In this document: piece by piece, positions 52,941-60,511 of the stretch
Position numbering within the stretch: the first letter of the stretch is position 1
Layout of the letters: the number at the start of each line of letters is the position of its first letter
Origin: Flavobacterium sp. HSC-32F16
GTDB taxonomy: Bacteria; Bacteroidota; Bacteroidia; Flavobacteriales; Flavobacteriaceae
Assembly (NCBI RefSeq): GCF_024171645.1
Contig: NZ_JALKAC010000001.1
Span: 310,001-374,000 of the forward strand
Length of the DNA stretch: 64,000 bases
Direction: 5' to 3'
The notes under the pieces: model-generated
Seen by the model: only the letters and a program-made list of their open reading frames with translations
Told to the model about the DNA's origin: nothing
The model's database searches: none
Program-made: the position numbers and the translations under genes

Positions 52941-54551
52941 ATGAAATCAATTCAATCAATCACTTTTATTTTATTATTTATAACACAATTCGGTTTTACA
53001 CAAAGTAAGAAAGAAAAATTAGAACAACTTTTTGACTTTTATAATCAACAAAATCTATTTAACGGTTCTGTTTTTATTTCTGAAAAAGGAGAAACTTTAC
53101 TAAACAAAGGTTATGGATTATCAAATGTAGATTTAAAAAAAGAAAATAACGCTAACAGCATTTTTCAAATATATTCCATTACAAAAACTTTTACAGCAAC
53201 GGTAATTTTAAAATTAGTAGAAGAAAAAAAACTTTCATTACAGGATAAACTTTCAAAGTTCTATCCAGATTATCCCGATGCAAGTGTTATTTCAATTGAA
53301 AGTTTGTTAACCCATACCGCCGGAGTTTATGACTATACCAGAGGAAATGATATGAAAGACCAAACGGAAAAATCATTTATTGAATTTCAAAAAACAAAAC
53401 CTTTGGATTTTCCAGTTGGAACTGATTGGAGTTATTCTAACTCGGGATATTACTTTTTAGGCTATGTAATTCAAAAAGTTACTGGAATGAGTTACGAAAA
53501 AGCAGTTAAAAAATACATATTCAAACCATTGAAAATGAAGCAAAGTGGTTTTGCTTTTAAAAATCTAAAAAGTGAAAATAAAACCACTGGCTATGAAATT
53601 TTTTCTGAAAAAGAACAAAAACCATCGATTGTTTATGATCCACCTATGCCTTTTGCAGCTGGTGGAATATACTCAACTGTTGAAGATTTAAACAAATATT
53701 ATAATGGCCTAAAAAATTACAAAATTATCTCCAAAGAAAGTTTGGAAAAAGCATATACACCTTTCAAAAACAATTATGGCTATGGTTGGATTACAATGCC
53801 AATGTTTAAAAAAATGACAGTTGGTCATAGCGGTTATGCAGCCGGTTTTTGCAGCAATTTTGTTCAAATTCCAGAAGATGATATCTGCATTATACTGCTT
53901 ACAAATACAGAAAGAGGTTTAAACACTCCCACTTATGCTATTATGAAAACTTTATATAATTTATATAATAAAGATTACAAAATTCCAGTTGTAGCCAACG
54001 TAAGCTCAGAAACTTTAAAGCAATATGTGGGAACTTATCAAGTAGAAGACAATTTTGTAATTTACCTTACAGTTGAAAACAATAAATTAAAATTGCAAAG
54101 TGGAAACGGGCCCACAACTATTCTATTTCCTGTAAAAGAAAATTTATTTTTCGCTGAAGAATTAATGGGTGATGTAATTTTTGAAAGAAACGATACTTCA
54201 CAAATAGAGTCATTAAATTTTCATGTAGGAAATCAAGTAAAAAAAGCAACAAAAATATTTCCTTCTTGGGGAATTGTAGGAAGTGCCACAGAAAAAGGCT
54301 GGGAAGGTCCTGATGCAAAACTTTTTGAAACTGAAACAAAAGGAATTTGGACAATTAAAAATGTGACTTTAAAAACAGGAGAGCTTAAATTTCGTTTTAA
54401 TGACGATTGGACTTTAAATTTTGGAAAAGATATGAGCAACGGAATAATGCCAAAAGGAGATAATATAGAAATTTTAACAGGTGTTTATGATATTATTCTG
54501 GACATAACAGATTACGAAAAACCAAAATACAAAATTTTTAAGAAAAGTTAA
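52941..54551 (+). CDS. Exported serine hydrolase, beta-lactamase class C/AmpH-like
   Basis: 536 residues, signal peptide about 1-20 (GFTQ). Penicillin-binding fold: catalytic Ser79-Ile-Thr-Lys82 (YSITKTF), Tyr165-Ser-Asn167 (WSYSNSGYY), and GHSGYAAGF as the third motif. Residues ~345-536 form a separate beta-rich C-terminal part (YQVEDNFVIYLTVENNKLKLQ). Family members include carboxypeptidases, esterases and D-amino-acid amidases; resistance function is not implied. Complete, monocistronic, AT-rich codon use even for this region. Confidence 0.9.
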   Translation: MKSIQSITFILLFITQFGFTQSKKEKLEQLFDFYNQQNLFNGSVFISEKGETLLNKGYGLSNVDLKKENNANSIFQIYSITKTFTATVILKLVEEKKLSLQDKLSKFYPDYPDASVISIESLLTHTAGVYDYTRGNDMKDQTEKSFIEFQKTKPLDFPVGTDWSYSNSGYYFLGYVIQKVTGMSYEKAVKKYIFKPLKMKQSGFAFKNLKSENKTTGYEIFSEKEQKPSIVYDPPMPFAAGGIYSTVEDLNKYYNGLKNYKIISKESLEKAYTPFKNNYGYGWITMPMFKKMTVGHSGYAAGFCSNFVQIPEDDICIILLTNTERGLNTPTYAIMKTLYNLYNKDYKIPVVANVSSETLKQYVGTYQVEDNFVIYLTVENNKLKLQSGNGPTTILFPVKENLFFAEELMGDVIFERNDTSQIESLNFHVGNQVKKATKIFPSWGIVGSATEKGWEGPDAKLFETETKGIWTIKNVTLKTGELKFRFNDDWTLNFGKDMSNGIMPKGDNIEILTGVYDIILDITDYEKPKYKIFKKS

Positions 54552-54580
54552 AACAACCTACAACAGCTAAGTGCCCGATC

Positions 54581-54609
54581 GCGCGGATTTGTAATCCGTG
54601 CCCACAAAG
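54581..54609. repeat. REP palindrome 1
   Basis: GCGGATT-TGT-AATCCGTGCCC core, followed by CACAAAG. Part of the REP family flanking the RAYT gene. Confidence 0.75.
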
Positions 54610-54662
54610 TATATCCTAACAGATTTAAAAAAAGAAAACCAGTTTTTATTAATATTAGGAAT

Positions 54663-54695
54663 GGGCACGGAAAGAATTTCCGCGCTATCGTTGTG
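54663..54695. repeat. REP palindrome 2, inverted
   Basis: GGGCACGGAAA-GAA-TTTCCGCGCTATCG, opposite orientation to elements 1 and 3 (the inverse form of GCGCGG...GTGCCC). Confidence 0.75.
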
Positions 54696-54698
54696 CAT

Positions 54699-54753
54699 AC
54701 CCGTTACCCGTTACCCGCCCGTTAGCGCAGATTTGCAATCTGTGCCCGCAAAG
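54699..54753. repeat. REP palindrome 3 with CCCGTTA repeats
   Basis: Three copies of a CCCGTTA-like unit precede GCGCAGATT-TGC-AATCTGTGCCCGCAAAG (54725-54753). Same orientation as element 1. Confidence 0.75.
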
Positions 54754-54789
54754 CTAAGTCAAGACAGCAGTTGAGTATTTTAAAATAAA

Positions 54790-55335
54790 TTATAACAAAA
54801 CAACATCTAAATCATTTTCTAAGTTGGAATAATTCCTTGCAGAGCTAAAATAATAATCTTCAGCCGAATTAACAGTTTTATCTTTTACAGGATTATTATG
54901 GATGTAATCTATTTTTTGCTTAATAAACTTATTGCTATAAATATGTTCTGCATGGTAACCATTTTGCCAAACTTTATAATTCTGATCCTTTTTAAAATGT
55001 TCACTTGATTTTTGAAAATATTCAAGCATCCATTCTCTTCTACTTTCAGGTTCATTTATTATAGTTTGTATTATTTTTTTTGATGTAAATTTTTTAAAAT
55101 CTCTAATAATATCAGATAATACAAAACCATTCTTCCCTTTGCAAATCAAGTGAATATGACTGCTCATAATACAGTAAGCATAAATTTCCAAACCTTTGTT
55201 TTCCTGACAATATTTTAAAGCATTTATTAAAATATTTTTCTGATTTAGTCTTGTAAATATATCTATCCATCCTACAGAAGTTATAGTTATAAAATATGCT
55301 TCCTCAGTTGTTGTTGCTTTATATTTTGTCGACAT
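54790..55335 (-). CDS. REP-associated tyrosine transposase (RAYT)
   Basis: 181 residues, Y1 transposase fold related to IS200/IS605 TnpA: HUH motif His60-Ile-His62 (SSHIHLI), catalytic Tyr144 in KIDYIHNNPVKD, and VWQNGYHAEHIYS. RAYTs do not move themselves freely but process REP palindromes. Three REP elements lie on its 3' side and one on its 5' side, the expected pairing. Single complete ORF. Confidence 0.92.
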   Translation of the reverse strand: MSTKYKATTTEEAYFITITSVGWIDIFTRLNQKNILINALKYCQENKGLEIYAYCIMSSHIHLICKGKNGFVLSDIIRDFKKFTSKKIIQTIINEPESRREWMLEYFQKSSEHFKKDQNYKVWQNGYHAEHIYSNKFIKQKIDYIHNNPVKDKTVNSAEDYYFSSARNYSNLENDLDVVLL

Positions 55336-55412
55336 GTCTTTTTTCTTACAAAAATAAAAAGTATAACGGAAAATTTTATTTTTTTTATTTATGTTTTGAA
55401 GAAATTACTTTT

Positions 55413-55446
55413 CGGGCACAGATTGCAAATCTGCGCTATCGTTGCG
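55413..55446. repeat. REP palindrome 4 at the RAYT 5' side
   Basis: CGGGCACAGATT-GCA-AATCTGCGCTATCG, in the same orientation as element 2, about 80 bases before the RAYT start. Confidence 0.75.
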
Positions 55447-55477
55447 TTTTTACTATACCTTTGCAAACGATTCACAT

Positions 55478-55515
55478 AAAAGCCTGTAAACTTATTGTTT
55501 ACAGGCTTTTTTTAT
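55478..55515 (-). terminator. Bidirectional terminator of the lipid cluster
   Basis: Stem AAAAGCCTGTAAAC / GTTTACAGGCTTTT around TTATT with T run on the + strand and T-rich tail on the minus strand; 25 bases past the DUF4833 stop. Confidence 0.8.
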
Positions 55516-55540
55516 GCATTCCATTTATATAACTTTCTTA

Positions 55541-56116
55541 TTACAACAACATCCTTTCCGTAATTGTTTTATTTGATGAAGTTTCAATTCCGGTAACTTC
55601 GGCATACTTTACATTTGGCATCCAAAAAGAACCTCCTTCAATGCGTACAAATATTTTTTCTACTTGTATTTTTTTCTGGTTTACATTTACAAAAACATGA
55701 TATTTTTGATCTGAATCTACCTTTTTTAAGGTTAAGGGTAACTTTTTATAGGATACAAATTTAAGCTCAAACTCTTCATTATTTAAGGTCTTACTTTCTA
55801 TTCCGTAGGCAAATTTGCGTTGCATATAACTGAAATCTTTTTTTTCTCCTTTTTCGGCATATCGAATCCAATATGCTTTTATAGGATTGCTTTTGTCTAT
55901 TTTTCCGTTTTCCTGATAGTTTATAGCATAAATAGCAGTATTTATATTGGGGTCACGCTGAATGTAAAACAGCATATTATCTACGTTTTTAGGTGTTGGA
56001 AAATTTAATGGTGATGGATTTTTGGATTGCGCCAATAGATTTCCAGAAATTATATTTACTAAAATCGTTATAACGATTAGTGATTTTGTAAAATGTTTAA
56101 ATGATAATTTATTCAT
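55541..56116 (-). CDS. Exported DUF4833 protein
   Basis: 191 residues, signal peptide about 1-30 (NLLAQ). Body fits DUF4833: NMLFYIQRDPNINTAIYAINYQENGKIDKSNPIKAYWIRYAEKGEKKDFS and QRKFAYGIESKTL. Periplasmic or outer-membrane protein of unknown role. Last gene of the PhyH-PAP-GtrA cluster (144 bases after GtrA), so probably linked to the same lipid or polymer. Confidence 0.82.
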   Translation of the reverse strand: MNKLSFKHFTKSLIVITILVNIISGNLLAQSKNPSPLNFPTPKNVDNMLFYIQRDPNINTAIYAINYQENGKIDKSNPIKAYWIRYAEKGEKKDFSYMQRKFAYGIESKTLNNEEFELKFVSYKKLPLTLKKVDSDQKYHVFVNVNQKKIQVEKIFVRIEGGSFWMPNVKYAEVTGIETSSNKTITERMLL

Positions 56117-56259
56117 AACGACATATTTATACAGCCTGTTGGGCGTAATTATTTTAACACATAGAAATATAGGTTTAGGACGCTTAAAGAAGGCATTTCA
56201 CTTGTTTAAACAATCATAGTTGGGCTATGTGTTAAATTACTTTTTTTGAACTAAACGAA

Positions 56260-56691
56260 TTAATTTGATTCGATTACATTCTGTTTTTCGTTTACCCTAA
56301 AAACCCAATACTTAATCAGTGGATAATTAAAGCCATAAGAAACAAAAATATCCGTCATTAATCTTCCGATTCTATAATCGATTTGAAATACTTTTTGTAA
56401 AAGAAGTGTACCAAATGATTTTAAAGAAATGCTTCCCAATACAACCAAAGCAAATTTAAAAAGCTGACTATTGATGTTGCTGCTATAACCCGATTGGTTT
56501 TTAAATACCCAAAATCTATTGATGCTGAAATTGATAATGGCGCCAACGGTTCCGGAGATTAAAATAGAAAAGGTAAAATGCAATTTAAATACTTCTGTCA
56601 ATAAAATCATTAAGCCATAATCGGTTATGCCGCCTACAAATGCCGCCACTTGTGCTTGCAGAAAAGTAAAAATGGATTTTTTACTGAACAT
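56260..56691 (-). CDS. GtrA family small membrane protein
   Basis: 143 residues, four hydrophobic segments (about 8-30, 35-57, 75-95, 105-130). FLQAQVAAFVGGITDYGLMILLTEVF and GTVGAIINFSINRFWVFKNQ are the GtrA signature. The family is thought to help move polyprenyl-linked sugars or lipids across the inner membrane. It starts 1 base after the CDP-alcohol phosphatidyltransferase stop, so translation is coupled. Confidence 0.9.
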   Translation of the reverse strand: MFSKKSIFTFLQAQVAAFVGGITDYGLMILLTEVFKLHFTFSILISGTVGAIINFSINRFWVFKNQSGYSSNINSQLFKFALVVLGSISLKSFGTLLLQKVFQIDYRIGRLMTDIFVSYGFNYPLIKYWVFRVNEKQNVIESN

Positions 56692-56692
56692 A

Positions 56693-57379
56693 TCAGTTTT
56701 GGTTTTTATCTTTTAAATCGCCCAGCTTTAAAAGTTTTAAGCTGTCTATGGTATTAATTATAAGCAATACAATAGTGATTAAGCAAGCTAAATAGGTAAT
56801 TGATCCGGGAAATAAAACTTCTGAAATTAAAATTAAAGCAATAATAAACCGAAGCTCTGTTGGGCCAACAAAGCCGGAATCAATACTGTATTCATTTGTA
56901 ATTTTGTAGCGTAACTGGCTGATGATAATAGACCAGCCATACAACGCAACAAAAGCAAAGGCTATTATTTGTGTGCCATTTTTGGCATAAATATAATAGC
57001 CAAAACCTATAAGTACAATACCAATCCAATCGGCAATTATATCGAGTGCAAAACCATACCAACGGCGCGGAATATTTCTATAATAAGCCAATCTTCCATC
57101 TAAAGAATCGCCTAACCAATTTATACCCAAACCGATAATACCCAAAAGCAAATACCCATTTGTTAAATAAGTTCCTAAAACAAAAGCTAAAAAAACGAAT
57201 CCCGAACCAAGCGTACCAATTAAAGTGAGTAAGTTTGGCGAAATGAATTTAGGCACCTTTGGAAGCAAAAATACAATCGTTAGCTGTTCTGCCCTTTTTA
57301 AAATATTAGTTCGCTTACGGTCTGAAAATGTTCTTTGTGTAATTACAGTATACTCTTCAACCTTTGTTTCTTTTCCCAT
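56693..57379 (-). CDS. CDP-alcohol phosphatidyltransferase family protein
   Basis: 228 residues, about six membrane segments. The catalytic signature is D91-x2-D94-G95-x2-A98, then Y99 where Arg is usual, G109, D113-x3-D117 (GDSLDGRLAYYRN ... YGFALDIIAD). All metal-binding Asp are kept; the Arg of the AR pair is replaced by Tyr (Arg101 is two residues on). It would join an alcohol to a CDP-activated lipid in the inner membrane. Sits between PhyH and GtrA genes, with one base to GtrA. Confidence 0.87.
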   Translation of the reverse strand: MGKETKVEEYTVITQRTFSDRKRTNILKRAEQLTIVFLLPKVPKFISPNLLTLIGTLGSGFVFLAFVLGTYLTNGYLLLGIIGLGINWLGDSLDGRLAYYRNIPRRWYGFALDIIADWIGIVLIGFGYYIYAKNGTQIIAFAFVALYGWSIIISQLRYKITNEYSIDSGFVGPTELRFIIALILISEVLFPGSITYLACLITIVLLIINTIDSLKLLKLGDLKDKNQN

Positions 57380-57532
57380 TCATAACCTCATATTTATAAG
57401 CCGGAAAGCATAACCATTTCTAGCTTATAATTTTTAACTTTATTTTTCTTTGCGTATTTTTAAAAAAATCGGTGGTACTTTTTAGTTTACCTGATCTAAC
57501 CAGATAACTAAATGCGAGGATAAACAGCATAA

Positions 57533-58339
57533 TTATTTAACAATGCCAGCAAAACGCTGATAGAAAACCGTTGGACTGTTCTCATTTTTAGGAGCGTATT
57601 TTCCTGCTATAATCGGAATATAAATAACCCTTCTTCTGCTCTCTTCGCCACGAATAGACGATTCTGCCACTCTGTGCCACAAACGGCCATCATGAATGGT
57701 TAAATCTCCAGCTTCCGGAATGATGGAAACTTCCTGTGGATCAGGTTTATTATCTAAAAAGTATTTTTTACGGAAAAGCATTTGATAAATACTTTGCTTG
57801 TGCGTACCCGGAATGATTTTAAGTCCTCCGTTTTCAGGTTTTAAAGTGCTTAAGTGAATCCCCACATTTAGCATTGGGTTTAATTTTCCACCATAAAAAA
57901 TATCTCTCAAACCATCTGTATGCCAGCCCATTTTAGTAAACTTACTTTCCGGTCCATTGATATAATGATTGAAAACCATTCCGTCTTTTTCTTCAGTTCC
58001 TAATCTTGCGCCATCGCCTGCTAATGGTAATAAACCATTAAATCTTGGATCAAGTAAAAGGCCGCTTAAAGTTTGATGATGTTGATTAATAAAGGCAAAA
58101 CGCTGCACAATAGCAGAGCCATCTAAATCTTTTCCATATTTAATTGGAACACCGTTTATTTTTTGAAGGTCATTGTCAATCCATTTTTGTTCCACTTGTT
58201 TGGAAGCATCAATGATGGATGAAACCGTTTCCGGGTTTATAAATTTTTTGAAATGGATAAAGCCATGTTCGTTAAAAAAAGCAATTTGCTCATTAGTTAA
58301 TTGCTCAGTAAGGGTAAAGGTTTTATAAGAAGATCCCAT
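57533..58339 (-). CDS. Phytanoyl-CoA dioxygenase (PhyH) family
   Basis: 268 residues. Fe(II) ligands His140-x-Asp142 (MGWHTDGLRD) and His222 (DGRLWHRVAE); SRRRVIYIPI supplies the 2-oxoglutarate Arg region. The family hydroxylates lipids, CoA esters or small molecules using O2 and 2-oxoglutarate. Here it starts a unit with CDP-alcohol phosphatidyltransferase and GtrA genes, suggesting hydroxylation of a lipid or headgroup precursor. Its leader contains a CCCCC upstream frame whose end overlaps this start. Confidence 0.9.
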   Translation of the reverse strand: MGSSYKTFTLTEQLTNEQIAFFNEHGFIHFKKFINPETVSSIIDASKQVEQKWIDNDLQKINGVPIKYGKDLDGSAIVQRFAFINQHHQTLSGLLLDPRFNGLLPLAGDGARLGTEEKDGMVFNHYINGPESKFTKMGWHTDGLRDIFYGGKLNPMLNVGIHLSTLKPENGGLKIIPGTHKQSIYQMLFRKKYFLDNKPDPQEVSIIPEAGDLTIHDGRLWHRVAESSIRGEESRRRVIYIPIIAGKYAPKNENSPTVFYQRFAGIVK

Positions 58340-58482
58340 GATAATATAGATTTAATAAATGAAATAATAATGTTTGTAATTTTATCTAAAAGGTTGCGAC
58401 AACAGCAACAACAATACATTAGCATGTTTTTGTGCATTCGACCTTTAGGAAAATTAAACATATTTTTTCTTTTATCTGACAT
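58297..58482 (-). promoter_or_regulatory. Leader frame with five consecutive Cys codons (CCCCC uORF)
   Basis: Minus-strand frame from ATG 58482 (or 58437) to a stop at 58297, past the PhyH start at 58339. It encodes MYCCCCCRNLLDKITN, with Cys codons at 58399-58413. It is 3' to a near-perfect promoter and 5' to, then overlapping, PhyH. It is positioned like a translation-coupled leader peptide; whether Cys supply, metal or something else is sensed is open. Confidence 0.6.
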
Positions 58483-58509
58483 ACTCTATAGAATTAGTAG
58501 AATTTAATA

Positions 58510-58540
58510 CAAACATAATATATATTTTCTCTTTTCCAAA
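58510..58540 (-). promoter_or_regulatory. Near-perfect promoter of the PhyH leader
   Basis: Minus strand: TTTG (58540-58537), exact 19-base spacer, TATGTTTG (58517-58510). Full match to the Bacteroidetes -33/-7 consensus. Expected start of transcription about 58503, 20 bases before the ATG at 58482. Confidence 0.75.
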
Positions 58541-58570
58541 GAATATTTTTATATTTTTTTCGAAAAAAAA

Positions 58571-59359
58571 TTAAATTTTATAAATACCGGCTGCCGTTTT
58601 TTCGATAAATCCCTTTGGTAGTATACGGTTGGCGTACACCGAAATGAGGTTTGTAAAACCCGGAATAACTTCTGATTTTTTGTTAAACATGGCTTTTACT
58701 GCCATTTTTGCCACTTCATCTGGCTGCATATTAAACTTTTCAGCCATTTTATTTAAAGCGTTTAAACCAGCCCTTGAAGCAAAACCCGTATCAACCGGGC
58801 CTGGACTAAAACAGGTTACTGAAATTGAAGTTTGAGCAAGTTCGAAACGAAGGGCGCGGGTAAAGGATAAAACAAAGGCTTTTGTAGCCGAATAAACAGC
58901 CAGCGTAGGTACAGCTTGGTAGGCAGCTGTACTTGATATATTTAAAATATAAGCTTGTTTTTCTTGTGAAAGTATCGGAACTAATAAATGCGATAGTTCA
59001 ACTACTACATTCATGTTAAGCTGCATCATGCCAAGCTGATCTATTAAAGAAGACTGGCTAAAATCGCCCCAAACACCATAACCAGCATTGTTAACCAGAA
59101 TCCCAACAGGATAGTTGTTTATTTTGATCCAATCTGTTACTTTTTGCGATGCGCCATTTATCGAAAGATCAATCGATAAAATCGAAGCATTGATGCCGTA
59201 TTTAACTTGAAGATCATTAGATAGTGCTCTTAATTCCTCGTCACTTCTTGCAACAAGCAATAGCGGATAACCCTGTTTAGCCAATTCATAAGCAATAGAT
59301 TTTCCAATGCCTTTGCTGGCACCAGTTATTAAAGCATACGGTTTCGTTTTTTTGCTCAT
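58571..59359 (-). CDS. SDR oxidoreductase (3-ketosphinganine reductase/17-beta-HSD12-like)
   Basis: 262 residues. LITGASKGIGKSIAYELAKQGYPLLLVARSDEEL, NNAGYGVWG, catalytic Ser in NISSTAAY and Tyr-Lys in YSATKAFVLSFTRAL, then CFSPGPVDT. This DltE/17-beta-HSD12 branch includes reductases of 3-keto lipids. It lies upstream of the PhyH promoter on the same strand, 230 bases away, so it may be transcribed separately. A possible -7 element TATATTTG is on the minus strand at 59384-59377. Reaction inferred. Confidence 0.87.
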   Translation of the reverse strand: MSKKTKPYALITGASKGIGKSIAYELAKQGYPLLLVARSDEELRALSNDLQVKYGINASILSIDLSINGASQKVTDWIKINNYPVGILVNNAGYGVWGDFSQSSLIDQLGMMQLNMNVVVELSHLLVPILSQEKQAYILNISSTAAYQAVPTLAVYSATKAFVLSFTRALRFELAQTSISVTCFSPGPVDTGFASRAGLNALNKMAEKFNMQPDEVAKMAVKAMFNKKSEVIPGFTNLISVYANRILPKGFIEKTAAGIYKI

Positions 59360-59553
59360 TTTATTAATTTAATAATCAAATATAAAAATTAATTCTAAAC
59401 CGCTGGGTCTGCTGCGTGCATACTTCTGCTTCACCCATGCTTTGGGACTTATTGCATTAAGTATCCCAAAGAGGACATACAAAACCGTTTCTGAATAAAA
59501 ATTCAAAACACCTACCCTGTTTAAACTACTGAAAACATTATAGTTAAAAAAAA

Positions 59554-59571
59554 TTACTATTTTTATAGTAA
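59554..59571. promoter_or_regulatory. Inverted repeat before the VOC gene
   Basis: Perfect arms TTACTAT and ATAGTAA around TTTT, ending 17 bases before ATG 59588; no T run after it, so operator or leader hairpin. Confidence 0.5.
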
Positions 59572-59587
59572 CAAACAACTTAAGTTT

Positions 59588-59995
59588 ATGGAATTGGAAG
59601 AAGAAAAATTTATATCCCAAAAAGCTCAAATTAAGCCTTTCCTCACAGTAAATAATGGTATAAAAGCGGTTAAATTTTATACTGAAGCTTTTGGTGCTGT
59701 TGAATCTGAAAGATTTGAATTGGAAAACAATAAAATATCTTCTGTATTGCAAATTGAGAATGCTGAATTTTATCTTAGTGACGAAGAACCCTGTGATGGC
59801 GGTGAAAATAAAAATCACGCCTATAGCACGCTCATTAGAATAATTCTGGAAACTAAAAATGCAGACAAAATATTTGAAAATGCACTAAAATTTGGTGCAA
59901 TACAGATCTGCCCCATAACAACCGAAGAAGACTGGAGAATTGGAAAGCTAAAAGATCCTTTTGGACATATCTGGGAGATTGGCTATCCATTGTAA
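59588..59995 (+). CDS. VOC family (glyoxalase/bleomycin-resistance-like) protein, PhnB type
   Basis: 135 residues: FLTVNNGIKAVKFYTEAFGAVESERFEL at the start, VLQIENAEFYLSDE, and KLKDPFGHIWEIGYPL at the end, the signature of the DUF1338/PhnB-like single-domain VOC fold. Members bind metal and small molecules, with variable reactions. It is antisense to no other gene. An inverted repeat before it and a terminator after it mark a single transcription unit. Confidence 0.9.
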   Translation: MELEEEKFISQKAQIKPFLTVNNGIKAVKFYTEAFGAVESERFELENNKISSVLQIENAEFYLSDEEPCDGGENKNHAYSTLIRIILETKNADKIFENALKFGAIQICPITTEEDWRIGKLKDPFGHIWEIGYPL

Positions 59996-60511
59996 TTTTA
60001 AAACTACACATAGAAAAAATTAAAGAATCTGCCATATTATCTCTAATGTTAATATGATTTGTAAATTGTAAACTAAATATCATTTATTTAAAAACGCTAA
60101 ATCATTAGATTTCAGCGTTTTTTTATGCCTTTCTTATTCTATTTAATCAGTTTTTATATCTAAAAAGGTATTTTGTATTCCCAGTCAAATCAAACACAAA
60201 TCCTGTATAAAGCACTATAACGAGATTAATAAAATTGCAGAGTATTCACAATTAGCACTAATTTCAATAAATTTTGCGAAAATTTGGTTGCAAGTTATAA
60301 TATGCAACACATTAAAATCAAATCACACAAACAAAACTCTTACAATTTTTACCTTTAATCAATCTTATTAAAGTCTTTATGTTTAGTTAGTTTGCAAAAC
60401 AGCTATCTGCACCGAATTTCTATTTATTTAAAAATCAAAAAATAAAGTTTCTAAATAAATAATCCAGAATAATATTAACACATTAATCTTAGCAATTAAA
60501 ATCGTAATGTT
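59996..60511. other. Intergenic gap upstream of the arylsulfatase
   Basis: 516 bases. A terminator is at 60091-60125 (AACGCTAAATC / GATTTCAGCGTT, then T run). The remainder is AT-rich with no gene; TATGTTTA and a TTAGTTTG stretch near 60.38 kb are weak promoter-like sequences. Confidence 0.45.
60091..60125 (+). terminator. Intrinsic terminator after the VOC gene
   Basis: Stem AACGCTAAATC / GATTTCAGCGTT with an ATTA loop and T run. Confidence 0.8.

Noticed and set aside
52941..54551. Antibiotic-resistance beta-lactamase
   Set aside because: The SxxK/YSN/HSG motifs occur across esterases and peptidases of this fold; the long C-terminal part and isolated context do not support a resistance role.
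54581..55446. Short palindromic repeats mistaken for a CRISPR array
   Set aside because: Only four copies, both orientations, no regular spacing or spacers, and no cas genes; they fit REP elements of the adjacent RAYT gene.
58381..58420. CAA/ACA-rich microsatellite-like stretch
   Set aside because: It is the sense of the Cys codon run on the minus strand; the period is short and irregular, so it is better explained by the CCCCC leader frame.
59369..59818. 149-codon minus-strand frame opposite the VOC gene
   Set aside because: It is Phe/Lys/Arg-rich, antisense to a well-supported VOC gene and has no recognisable family; judged a shadow.
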